Assembly: GCA_021234155.1 (NCBI GenBank)
Contig: JAJEKV010000015.1
Span: 11,554,101 to 11,618,100 of the forward strand
Direction of reading: 5' to 3'
DNA length: 64,000 nt
Source of the DNA: Isoetes taiwanensis
Lineage: Eukaryota > Streptophyta > Lycopodiopsida > Isoetales > Isoetaceae
Under the pieces are notes generated by a model. That model saw nothing but the letters and a program-made list of their open reading frames with translations. It had not been told where the DNA came from and did not search any database. This document shows, in pieces, positions 22,144-32,613 of this stretch. The position numbers and the translations under genes are program-made. The first letter of the stretch is position 1. Each line of letters starts with the position of its first letter.

Positions 22144-24380
22144 ATCTGTAAATTGTGAAATTCTCATAATAGTTTTAAGTCATCGCTTATCAAACCATCA
22201 TATTTCATTTAGAAATTATCATGATTGTTAAATATTAAATTTGTTAGATCACTGAAAATTGAAATTTTATATTCTTGAAATGTCTAATTCTAAATAGATT
22301 CAAGTGAAAGTTAGTTTGAAAAGCAATTCTATGCTTTGATAACCGTTAGGTTTTAATTTAGGGATAAACTTATATAATTAAAACTTATAAATAATATAAC
22401 AATCAAGAAGAATTAAACAATGTATATATTCTTATAATGGCATCCTTTAAGTGCTATCTATTGAATCTGAATAAGTCCAAGTTTTGTTGAACATGTTATG
22501 ATATGCAATCCCTTCTACAAGTAACATGAAGTATTAAAGGGGATATGCAATATTGAAGGGGATATGAATAGAACAACTGCATTATCTAACTGATGATCAC
22601 TTCCTCACTCTCATTGCATGTTGCATGTTTGATGTCTTCAATTGTCTGGGATAATCAAGTAAACGTACTTTGATGCATCAAAGTAGAAATTAGCTGCGTG
22701 TTGAATGCATTTTGTTATTGCATCATGGCTGAAAACTCCATTCTTTGAAGCTCGAGAGTTTGCTCATGCATCATTTTCTAGATTAGTTATTAGATAATTA
22801 CAAATTGAACTTCAACATTTTCAAAATCAAATTCAAATTAAGATTCGTACCTTTTCAAATCTCACGTTCTCGGCCTCTACCATGTCTTTCAAAGCTTTTG
22901 CCATGTCTGCTTCCGTGGTCTGAATTTCTTTTTCCTCGAATTCTTTTTTCCTTTTACCCCCTGCCATCTACATGCCTCTTCTTGTGGACTGTTTGGAACT
23001 GCGGTTTCATTGTCCATGTGAGTTTCATCATCCATATAATATGAACTTGCTGTTGCAGTAGTGGCAGCCTCATCATTCATACTAAAAGGCTTTTCTCTAC
23101 GTTTCCTAGAATTCCGTGTGCTTGCTGCAGTAGTGGCAGCCCCATCATCTATAATGAAAGCCCTTTCTCTTTGCACATCCTCATTCTCTTCATGTTCATC
23201 ACGCTCAGCCTCTTCTTCGAGATCAATTTGCATTGGCATTTGAGTAATGCCATCGTCAACGCCGTAAGGTATACAACATGATTGCAAATTAAACAGAAGT
23301 GTTGCAGCACTCTCGTTTCAAAGATTCCCTTGAAAAAAACAACCTGCTCTAGAAAATGACACTTTTTTCCTTCCAATTGGGAATTCCAATAGGCCTAATT
23401 TTTTTTTACCTGCATTTTGGCCCCTTAGTGCAAAAGAACTTGGATTTGCCAAAAGTAGCACTTGAAAAGGGAAGAATTTAAACATGTATTTGTATTCTCT
23501 AAAGGTATTTTCTTGAAAACACCAAAATGTAGTAAATAAAATGGATCATTATATAATTAAAGTGTTTCAATAACATCAATTTGTTACAACTAATTTTCAC
23601 TTTAATCTATTTACACTTAAATTTTCATCTCAGAAAAGCTCTGTATAATTAAATTTTATTTTTTAAAAATACTTAAAGAAAATTTTAGACTGAAATTAAT
23701 TAAATGATTGCACTTATACTTTAATAAAAAAAATGAAAAACATTTTATTATTGATTAATCATCTATAGTTATAATTTCAATATTAACTTTATCATTTAAT
23801 TAATTTCAAACAAAATTTTTTCTTAAAATGCTTTTAAAAAGTGTTAAAGCTTGTAAATTGTGAAATTCTCATAATAGTTTTAAGTCATCGCTTATCAAAC
23901 TATCATATTTCATTTAGAAATTATCATGATTGTTAAATATTAAATTTGTTAAATCACTGAAAATTGAAATTTTATGTTCTTGAAATGTCTAATTCTAAAT
24001 AGATTCAAGTGAAAGTTAGTTTGAAAAGCAATTCTATGCTTTGATAACCGTTAGGTTTTAATTTAAGGATAAACTTATATAATTAAAACTTATAAATAAC
24101 ATAACAATCAAGAAGAATTAAACAATATATACATTCTTATAATGGCATCCTTTAATTACAAACTATTAAATCTGAATAAGTCCAAGTTTTGTTGAATATG
24201 TTATGATATGCAATCCCTTCTACAAGTAACATGAAGTATTAAAGGGGATATACAATATTGAAGGGGATATGAATAGAACAACTGCATTATCTAACTGATG
24301 ATCTCTTCCTCACTCTCATTGCATGTTGCATGCTTGATGTCTTCAATTGTCTTGGACCTATTAAAGAAAAAACAAGTTAG
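22144..24380. repeat. R1 repeat, copies 4 and 5
   Basis: 22144-22650 matches the extra segment of copy 3. 22650-23850 matches the gene-bearing R1 unit. 23850-24380 repeats the extra segment again, so this block is a distal R1 array with the same orientation as 5.4-9.7 kb. Confidence 0.8.
22690..23395 (-). pseudogene. R1 two-exon gene, distal broken copy
   Basis: Same structure as the intact gene at 7760-8420: exon 1 (about 23395-22855) with acidic, Ala/Thr-rich and basic blocks, and exon 2 near 22730-22790. An extra A in the start-proximal A-run (near 23368) shifts the frame. A short deletion alters the basic tail to FRPRKQTWQKL. Confidence 0.55.
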
Positions 24381-24419
24381 TTTGAATGGGATAATCAAGT
24401 AAACGTACTTTGATGCTAG

Positions 24420-25707
24420 TGAATGGAGGCTGTCTCTCTGAAGAGGTCAGCTTGGCAAAATCAGATGAGGATCTGGCGCCTAACTCTTGATGCTCATCTG
24501 GTAGGGTAGGTAAGGCAGCCAATCTCATCCTGATGAAGTTCACAGCTTCTTTATCTATGTCCACTGCTACACAATTGCAGTCCTTCTTAAGTGCACAAGC
24601 TATTGTTGTACTAGAGCCAGAAAAGGCATCACGCACCCAATCTCCGTGAAAACATGTCTAGGAGATGGTTGATTAGCTTTTGAGGCTTCTGGTAGTGATT
24701 AACTATTCTCCCTTGTGCACTGCTGGAAATTCCAAGACATTAGAAAAGTTCTGGCAAGCTGCTGCGTTAAAATGCTCCATGGTGCGTTTGCCATCGAAAC
24801 TCCAGTACGCAACATGGAGGTATTCAGCCTTGCTCAGCAACCTCGGCCCGTCGTCATGGTAGTTTATATTTGTCTTGTACCTCTAGAAATAAAAGTCGAG
24901 TCACTAACGAAAACAGAACAAGAAACTAACAAAGAGAATAAGTCAAAGGTAATCATATTTTGGAATAGAAAACGAAAACACAAAGATGAGTATATAAGGA
25001 ACTTGAGGAACAAATCATCACATGCAGAGAAGAAACTAAAGTATTCCAGAATAAAGTACTTACCAAACCATATTCTCATAACCTGCTTGCACTGGGGATC
25101 CAAAATGGTTCTTGAACGTGGACTCCACAAGGCCGGCTTGCATGCTAGAATGAAATACGACAAGACGCCAGTGCTTGGCCGTTGTGATTTGTTTAATACC
25201 GTCGATGAAGGCATTAAATTCTGAATTTTTAAATGGCTGATCGTCATAACGGCTGTCCTTTAGTTTAAAGCCATAAGGAAGGTCTGCTATGACCAGTGTA
25301 AAATCCTGTGGCTTTACTGTTCCAACCAGTTTAGTGCAGTCCCCGTGGATGATAGAGAACAAATTGTTCTGATCATACAAGCTAAACTTTTCATAATCAG
25401 AAGGCTCCACTTCTAGAGTCCTCCTATCTTCCAATGTTCTTTCTTCTCATGCCAGCCTCACGAGGTGCATAAAACCTTTTGGCAGCTCCTTATTTTTCTT
25501 CTTGTTCTGCAAACAAAAGAGAAATTGAGACCTAGATAAATCAAGAATCGTGTATTTAGTCAGCGTACCCATCCTTCAAAATTTGGAGCATACTGGACAA
25601 TACGCTCGTCGGATGTAGCAATGGGATAAAGCTCTTTGCACCTCTCCCACATCTCCACGTTAAGTTGCTCCATCAAACATGTCTGGCAGGTGATGACATT
25701 TTTTTGG
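24420..25707 (-). pseudogene. Permuted (beta-class) N4-cytosine/N6-adenine methyltransferase-like gene, broken
   Basis: Three spliced exons can be read. Exon a (25707-25569) has a CxxC (ITCQTCLMEQ) and 'DERIVQYAPNFEGW', ending at a GTACGC donor. Exon b (25506-25064) has 'SIIHGDCTKL' and the catalytic-motif-IV-like 'LVIADLPYGF' (DPPY variant DLPY). It then runs through 'AKHWRLVVFHSS' to a GTAAGT donor. Exon c (24880-about 24420), joined as NMVW/YKTN, has 'AEYLHVAYWSFDGKR', 'VNHYQKPQKLINHLLDMF' and motif-I-like 'RDAFSGSSTTIACAL' then 'AVDID'. The order motif IV, linker, motif I is that of beta-class amino-MTases. Damage: a TGA at 25449-25447 and frameshifts near 24710 and 24647. Such enzymes are common in bacteria and phage and uncommon in land-plant nuclei. 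It may be a host gene, a transfer, or part of a transposon; target specificity cannot be read. Confidence 0.65.
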
Positions 25708-25824
25708 CTGGAAAGAAAACCTCAAACATTTTAGCAGTTGGAAACTGCAAGGGTAAAAAAAACTAACTTCTTGCCACTAAAATTTAACAAGTGGCTTAGA
25801 CAATTTTTATTTTGTTGCAGAAGC

Positions 25825-25998
25825 GTATTCCAGAATACACTTTAGCTGCAGCGTAGGAGCGAAAGTGTATTCTGGAATACACTTCTCCACTGCATCAAGA
25901 TCGAAAGTGTATTCCAGAATACGTTTTCGCTGCTGCGTAGGAGCGAAAGTGTATTCTGGAATACATTTTTCCACTTCATTAAGGCGAAAGTGTATAAC
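25825..25998. promoter_or_regulatory. Four near-palindromes spaced exactly 42 bp
   Basis: GTATTCCAGAATAC (25825 and 25909) alternates with GTATTCTGGAATAC (25867 and 25951). The starts are exactly 42 bp apart, and a degenerate fifth GTAT follows at 25992. Each core contains TTCNNGAA, the inverted pentamer pair of heat-shock elements. Between the cores, GCGTAGGAGCGAAAGT repeats, so the whole is an 84-bp tandem duplication. It lies between the 5' end of the methyltransferase-like gene (minus) and an ATG on plus at 26004, where a shared promoter would sit. Confidence 0.6.
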
Positions 25999-26003
25999 GC
26001 GTC

Positions 26004-26179
26004 ATGAAGTTGCTACGTGACCATTCACGTGATCGTTCAAATTCAAATTCAAATTCAAATTTGAATTTGAGTTTTCCCCCTCAACTCAATATCACCAACC
26101 ATTTGCTATCTCTTCTACATTTCAAGCATCTCGCCATCCGTCATTGCGGCTCTCGACCAGGTGCTTTGCCTCCACAAGG
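26004..26179 (+). CDS. Possible first exon downstream of the palindrome array
   Basis: ATG at 26004 opens MKLLRDHSRDRSNSNSNSN, the SN run coming from an ATTCAA microsatellite (26036-26070). It continues 'LSLLHFKHLAIRHCGSRPG' to a GTAAGT donor at about 26180. Its position 6 bp after the array and the good donor favour a real exon; composition and the microsatellite argue against. The product is unknown. Confidence 0.3.
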
Positions 26180-26544
26180 TAAGTTTTGGTCTTTTCACTA
26201 GCATGTATCATGCGCTGGTGTAATGCACTACTACCTCCATGCTTTGTTGTAGCTTTGATGCCATTCTGAAGCATTTTTAGTATAATTTTAATGTCTCATG
26301 GAGCATTCATCTCCTTTGGCTTTTCTTGGCGTATTACAGCCTGCAATGTTACACACGTAACGTTAGGCTTCAAGATGAGGTAAGGAACTCTTATTATTGA
26401 AATTAGTAATGAAGATGTGTAGGGTCTGAATTGGATTAGTAATTTAGTATGCTACTAGCTCGGGCCAGATGGGTGTTTGGAAGTGAACAGATATGGTGCC
26501 CAATCTGCAAATGGTGAACACATTCAAAAGTGTACGTCTAGTGG

Positions 26545-26589
26545 CCAATTTGAGGGCCAAAAATCTAAAAAAAAAGGCCCTCAAATTGG
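26545..26589. repeat. Perfect 14-bp hairpin, 17-nt loop
   Basis: CCAATTTGAGGGCC (26545-26558) and its exact reverse complement (26576-26589) flank an A-rich loop. A second small palindrome, GGGCGCCC, follows at 26593-26600. Possibly the core of a MITE or a cruciform; no terminal repeats were identified. Confidence 0.7.
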
Positions 26590-27009
26590 GCGGGCGCCCA
26601 ATTTCGACACACCAAATTCCAATTTGGGCTGACCAATGAGGGTCAATCTCTCTCTCTTTCTGTTTTAAAGACATTATCACCAAGTTTTCATAGGAATTTC
26701 ATGTATTTTGTGCTTGAAACAAGGCGGCCGCCCTATTTGTAATGATGTATCTTTCGCCGTGTGTGACCAGTTTCTAGGATTGAAGATCCACAACCAAAGG
26801 GTTCCTTATATTTAGAGGTGGGCGTCTGGTTGCCAAAGGGTTCTTGTCCATGGAGGGTGCAGACACTCTAGGGGAGGCAAAGGACTCTGCAACCATGATG
26901 TTGTGCATCAGATTGACTTTGAGCCAGCATCTTCGCACTCTAAAGGAAGGCAGGTAGAAGATGTAATAGGGCAACACCATTAACCAGGTATACCTTGAAT
27001 GATTAGAAT

Positions 27010-27303
27010 GTGAAATCTGGCAGGCCTAGCATCACAATACCTTCGGGGAAGGGTTTTGTATCATTTTCAGACCGGGATGTTATAGTCTGTGACCAATTTC
27101 TAGCATTGAATGCTATGGGTGTGTTCATATGCTCTGAAGCTAATGAGCCAATCTTAGATACTAAATTAACAGCCATGCTCCCAACAAAGTTTTTATTTGA
27201 GGAGCTAAGAATTATAACGGAGGATTTCATTCAATCAATTGGGTTTGGAGCTTTTGAACAAGTGTACAGAGGAAACCTTGCAGAGGATAGTAGCCTGCGA
27301 TAA
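27010..27303 (+). pseudogene. Receptor-like kinase fragment
   Basis: The open frame ends with 'LPTKFLFEELRIITEDF' followed by 'SIGFGAFEQVYRGNL', the juxtamembrane and glycine-loop region of plant receptor-like kinases (family pattern GxGxFGxV; here the second-last Gly is Glu). The expected VAVK lysine strand is missing, replaced by a stop at 27301. The part before 'PTKF' is not recognisable as an extracellular domain. It is a truncated fragment without catalytic lobes. Confidence 0.55.
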
Positions 27304-27937
27304 GGTCTGTTCTTGGCTAAGGTGCAGTAGCCTGCGATAGGGCATATGGAATTTAAGCAAATAACACACTGGAATTGAAACTCAAAGGTACAAAGGGCAG
27401 AGGACATCTACAGGAAATGGGAATGGTGACACATGAAAAATAAGGAATGAACCTTTATTAAAGGATATCCAATAACACATTTGCAGACATTTGGGGCTAG
27501 GTTGTTTTAAGATGTAACAGAAATAAAATATTTCATAAACTGTTTGAAAGTGTGGATCTTCAAACTTGGTCTGTTAAGCTTCAGGAATGAAGTATTGACT
27601 AGGGGAAAGTACAAGTGGAAAAAGGAAATGGGGCTACATTTATGCTGACTGAAAGGTAAAAACAATAAGGTGACTTGCAAGTTTATTGTGCAGATAAAGA
27701 GTGCCACTTAAATGCTGCAGTTTAAATGCAGTTCAAGAGATAATCTAATGCTGCAATCTAATGTTGGAAAACATCTTTATCTATGGTGGAATATATCTCT
27801 ATGCTGGAAATGCTGCAATCTAAGAGATAAAGAGCAATCTAATGCTGCAGCTTAAATGCTGGTCAAGAGATAATCCCATAGAGATAAAGGCATAAAGACA
27901 GTTCTGCAATCTAAGCAAAATACTTCAAAGAACATAC
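27304..27937. other. Non-coding, with CTGCAATCTAA-type short repeats
   Basis: Variants of AATCTAATGCTGCA(G/A)(T/C)TTAAATGC and GAGATAAAG recur four or five times between 27690 and 27915. No exon with splice sites was found. Confidence 0.4.
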
Positions 27938-28438
27938 CTCTGAGAAGCCAAAATCTCTCCTTTCTTGCCACTCCAATGCATGTTCACAAGTCTGAAATCC
28001 ATGTTTGCATTTGAAGAAACTAAAATTCAGCAAAGGATAACTCAAGAGTGTTTCTTTGATGTCTAATACTAATGAATTACCTCTGAAAATCCGAAATCTT
28101 GGCCCTAGTGCTCCAATGCACGTTTGAAATCCCGGATCTGAATCGTGTTTGCATTACCCTGAATGAAGCAAGTAGATTTTGTAAGGAAAAGACAAAATTT
28201 CAAAGAAAGCCACCTCTTCTTCATTCACAACAGGACCGAAGTGTCTAAACGCAGGAGCGACGGTCTCTTCATTGGCATCACGTTCTCTCTCCAGTTCTCT
28301 GAATACGAAATTCTTAACAACTTCTGTTAAGAGCTTGTTAACGAACGGATAAAATTTGGCGGCCCCCTCCTCTCCTGTATAAAAATTGTATATGGAGGCT
28401 ATACGGAGGGGTAAGAAAGAATTATCATGTGGCCATGC
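27938..28438 (-). CDS. Unrecognised gene, three phase-0 exons, last two related
   Basis: Minus-strand exon 1 (28438-28214, 75 codons) follows a TAG acceptor and reads AWPHDNSFLPLRIASIYNF, then 'YTGEEGAAKFYPFVNKLL' and 'VFRELERERDANEETV', ending in Glu codons at a GT donor. Exon 2 (28137-28081, 19 codons) reads IRDFKRALEH, stop, GQDFGFSE. Exon 3 (27991-27938, 18 codons) reads TCEHALEWQERRDFGFSE. Exons 2 and 3 look like copies of one another, and all are multiples of three. The stop in exon 2 would be tolerated if that exon is skipped. Helical, charged, no membrane segment; no family recognised. Further exons may lie above 28440, for example near 28570-28650. Confidence 0.45.
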
Positions 28439-28739
28439 CTACTATCAGTAGTAAAATCCATAAAAGAAGAAAATAAGCACAAAACATCTAGGACAAACCA
28501 AGCACAAAACTTTTATACAAAAAAGGAGAGGTATCGACACCTTGAACTAAGCACCCATTGGAGTCTTGTATCTACAAATCAATCACCTGTGATTCTTTCT
28601 GATCAGAACTCCTCTATGCAGAGCGACCTCTTGCAACACGACCTGCACGTATTCTGTAAAACAAGACTGCAACATCAAGTTTCTGTCCGATGTCTACACC
28701 TCGGCTGTGAATGAACTAGGAATTTATTTTTTCTTTCAC

Positions 28740-30229
28740 TCTTATTTTATACCATGCTCATGCAATCATATATCTAGAGATCAGGTCCACAGTTTAACAT
28801 AGTTGCTGGAGCAACACTAATAGGATCGAGATTTCAGCACCAGGAACTGCAACCACCCTAAGTGCACAATCTTATTTGGATGCTGAGAGTTACATATATA
28901 CCTTTCAAGTATAAGCAAGATGGACATTTCAAATGTAAACATGGATTTTGGGTTAATTGATAGATTAAGATTATTTGTTTCAAATATTAATTTAGTGCAT
29001 AATTGATGTATCATAAATTATTGATTTAGTGATTAATTTATAGTTATTATGCTGGATGGAAAGCGAATATACTTTTACTCTAAAACACAATGCAACAAGT
29101 TTTTACCATGCAACGGAGGGAGACATTCGATATACCATAGTGCTAAACTGTAATATGGTCTATTGAGAAATTTAATATGTAAATAATCATGTCTTATTTG
29201 TCAACTCATCATTTTTTGAATCCAATTCAATTCATAGGAACATAATATCTGTCCACCTACATATACTGTCTGCCTGTATCTCAGGCTGTATTTTAGTGAT
29301 TGATTATTTTTTTACCCAGTCTATAATTTTTAAAGTATCTTGGAATGTTGGGTTGTATTTTAATGATTGATTACTATTTTGTCCAAGCAATAGTTTTGAT
29401 CGCAAACGTTTTTTTTCCATATGCGGTGCAGGAAGCCAAATAAAACCCTTAGGGTCATATTGCAACTAGAGAAGGCAACGGAATGAGTTTGGTGCTTTCA
29501 CGTTACAATCTCTTGGTTTTTGGGCAATATGGCCAGTCCATCTTTATACCTTTTACATTTATAGCATTGGATTATGCATGTGTAAGATTCCTTGTGTAGT
29601 GTGATCAATCCATGAGTCCGCAATTTGAATATATCTATGTTTGTTTGGTTAGATTGCTATTACAAAGAATAGATTTTCGAGACTCTCGGAATGTCGACAT
29701 GTGCGAAGTGACTTGGATCCATTTTGGTCTAAATTTGTCCACACGTTATGATATAAAATGTTTAGGATGCATATCTAGCATTATAACAGGGGGTTTTTTT
29801 TTCTGTTATTGTACTTTTTCTCTAAGCTTTTCATATGATTTGGTGGGCGTATTCATCCAGGTGTACTAAATAGTATTTCTAGAGTGCACCCTTTTGTTAG
29901 CCGTTGATTTTAGAAAAGGGGGCAAATCCTGTGGTGGAGGCTTCTTTTGTGGTGGGTGTGAATATCCTCCCATTATTTTTAGGGTTTTTTTTGGGTTTTG
30001 TGGATTAGGGCCATAATCGAGGTCTTAGTTGAATGCCGCAGGGTGAGTTTTTGAAGTAGGGTTTATCGTACAGATCCTTCCTTAGAGCCGCACGGCCCCG
30101 GCTCTGTAGCGGATTTAGTAACATTCAATACAAAAGTTTGATCTTTGAAGAGACCAAGGTTTGTGTTTTGGGTTGGAGATTTCGAGTATGTTTTAAGCTG
30201 CATACTAGTCGGATAGCAGGCATTCAATC
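28740..30229. other. No gene seen; right part may be the leader of the Deg9-like gene
   Basis: AT-rich sequence without a sustained open frame until about 29900. 29900-30229 is less AT-rich and may hold the promoter and untranslated leader of the protease gene that starts at 30230, but no clear TATA box is evident. Confidence 0.4.
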
Positions 30230-31506
30230 ATGGGGCCAGGAACAAGGAAAAGAGGAAGGCCTCCCAAACCTAAATCTGTCTCTCACTCTATAGAAGACAG
30301 TGATGGTGATGACATAGAAATATTAGGTGTTAGTCCGGCAATACTAGATAGTAGTCTAGCTTCACCCCGCCCAGCAAGAAAGGGAAGACCACCCAAAAAG
30401 GTTTCAAAAGGCTCTCCACAGGTTGCGGGTGGAGGAATTGATGCATCTAACATTGGTCTTGATCAGCATGGACACCAAAATTTGCAGAAGGATGTTGGTA
30501 ATAAAAAAACTATTAGACATATGAGGAGCATGTCACTACCAGGATCAACTGGTCTTCATCTTATTTGGGAGTGGAACACGCTAGGCATTCAAATGGCGAA
30601 CATCTTTGTTGTAGCAGAGGATGCGAAGGATGCACCATTCATGGATGATGTTGTGAAAGTTTTACGTATACATACTGAGCCAAATTTCTCCCTTCCGGCA
30701 AAGTATAAGCGGCAAATAAGTTCTAATAGCGGTGGATTTATTATTAGTGGTAAGCGTGTTCTTACTAATGCACATTCGGTAGAGCACCTTACTCAAGTGA
30801 AGCTCAAGAAGCGTGGCTCCGATACAAAGTACCTTGCCCTTTGTTCTTGCCATTGGCCTGAGTGTGATATTGGTAAGTCAATCAAAATTTGTATGTTAAA
30901 TTATGGCGGATGCTCTGTTTCTTTTTGTCTAAATCTGGATGTTTCTTATGAGATCTGACTATCTTTGTCGATGAGTGATGATGAATTTTGGGAGGGTATA
31001 GTTCCTGTTGAGTTTGGAGTATTACCACGTTTGCAGGATGCTGTTACTGTAGTTGGCTATCCAATTGGTGGCGACACAATATCAGTTACAAGTGGAGTTG
31101 TTTCTAGAATTGAAGTCACATCTTATATGCATGGTTCAACTGAATTGTTAGGTGTGCAGGTAAGTTAGTGAATTGTAATGCTTATTCATTTGATTTCTTT
31201 GGAGTTATATATATACATTTTTAAATTTTAACGAGAGAGACACATTTTGCTCGACAGATTGATGCAGCCATAAACTCGGGCAATTCTGGTGGACCTGCAT
31301 TTAATGACTGAGGACAATGTGTTGTTGAAGCATGAAGATGCAGAGAATATTGGATTTTTTTTTTTTTGAAGGACTTGAGCCTTTATTATCCAGAGAAAGT
31401 TACAGAGTACAATGGGGACTAATAACTCAGTGGAGAGAATGTCCACCAAAGCAAAACCACCCCACTCAAATACAGCATCTAAACAATATGAAGAGCAAGC
31501 AAAAAC

Positions 31507-32178
31507 TCATAAGTAAGTATGAATCTGAAGATAGTGCTCCCAAATACGGCTCTTCACCTCATTAGCAATTGATGAGCACCTGAATGCTTTGACAATTCGT
31601 TGTTGGTCATCAAGAAGGATCTGTGCATCTGAACAAGCAAGACCTTTGAATATGAGAAGATTCCTTCTTTTCCAAATGGACCAAATGATCCATGCAAAAG
31701 CCAAATGAAACGCCCTTTTTGCCAAATTATCCCAACTACTTGGATAGACTAACACCTGCTGGCTATTCAAATTGCAATGAAAGAGGCCTTGAAGCCGCAA
31801 CCAAGCATGTCTGACATGTCTACATAGAAAGAAGTAATGCTCAATTGTCTCGTCCCTCTGTGCACATAAGGGACAAAGTGTAGATACCTCTGGACGAAAT
31901 CTGCGCACCAGAATATTAACGCGCAGACAACGATGAGTGACTTGCCACCATAAAACAGATACTTTGGGATGGATTAGTTTATCCCATACCCATTTCCATA
32001 CTGGTTTCTGCCGATCCCTAGGAATGACCAAAGGCCACTTGGATGAAGGAGGCAAGACGTCAGCATCAAGCAAGACCTTGTACATGGAATTCACCAACTT
32101 ATCCGCTTTGACATGCTCATGAACTACCCAAGGCTGGGGGTCATCCACTTGTACTACTGGAGGAAGAATTGAAGACAC
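31507..32178 (-). pseudogene. LINE ORF2 C-terminal zf-RVT domain
   Basis: Open for 223 codons: 'WDKLIHPKVSVLWWQVTHRC' and the zinc ligands CPLCAQRDETIEHYFFLC (CxxC..H..C) of the zf-RVT domain found at the end of plant L1 ORF2. Preceded on minus by a further ORF2 fragment at 32205-32813. The stop near 31507 is about 140 bp before the poly(A) tail. Confidence 0.85.
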
Positions 32179-32613
32179 CTTCTGCCAAATAGCTCGATCC
32201 CACCTTAAAAGGAGGAACTAGCTCTAAACTCTTCCCATGTCAGCAACTGCCTCTGATTATTATACCAATCAGATATCATATGCACACCTGCTGCTCTCCA
32301 TCGACGTTGCAACAATGGGTGGACTGAAGCTACCAGAGGACCACCGTCCAATGGAATCCACCAACAACTTGCAATAGTGCTAGTGTGCGCAAGATGGTGA
32401 AAATGAAACAGAGATTGTACAGTCTCCCATGCATCTAGCAATCCTCTAAGAAATGGGGACGCATTAGGGTATGCGGTCAGTGGATAAAACAGAGTCCAGG
32501 GGAAAAGTGGCCTAAGAGACCGAGACCCAAAAGAAATGCACATTTGCAAAGACTGATAAACAAGACGGGAACCTGGGGACTCATCCACATTATTCAAAAT
32601 TCTCCAAATAAAC

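Noticed and set aside
28427-28714. 95-codon plus frame
   Set aside because: It overlaps the 5' edge of the better-supported minus exon and has no splice or domain support of its own.
31340-31380. Target-site duplication of the LINE
   Set aside because: TTGGA on the left and TTGGCC on the right are too short and too different to call.
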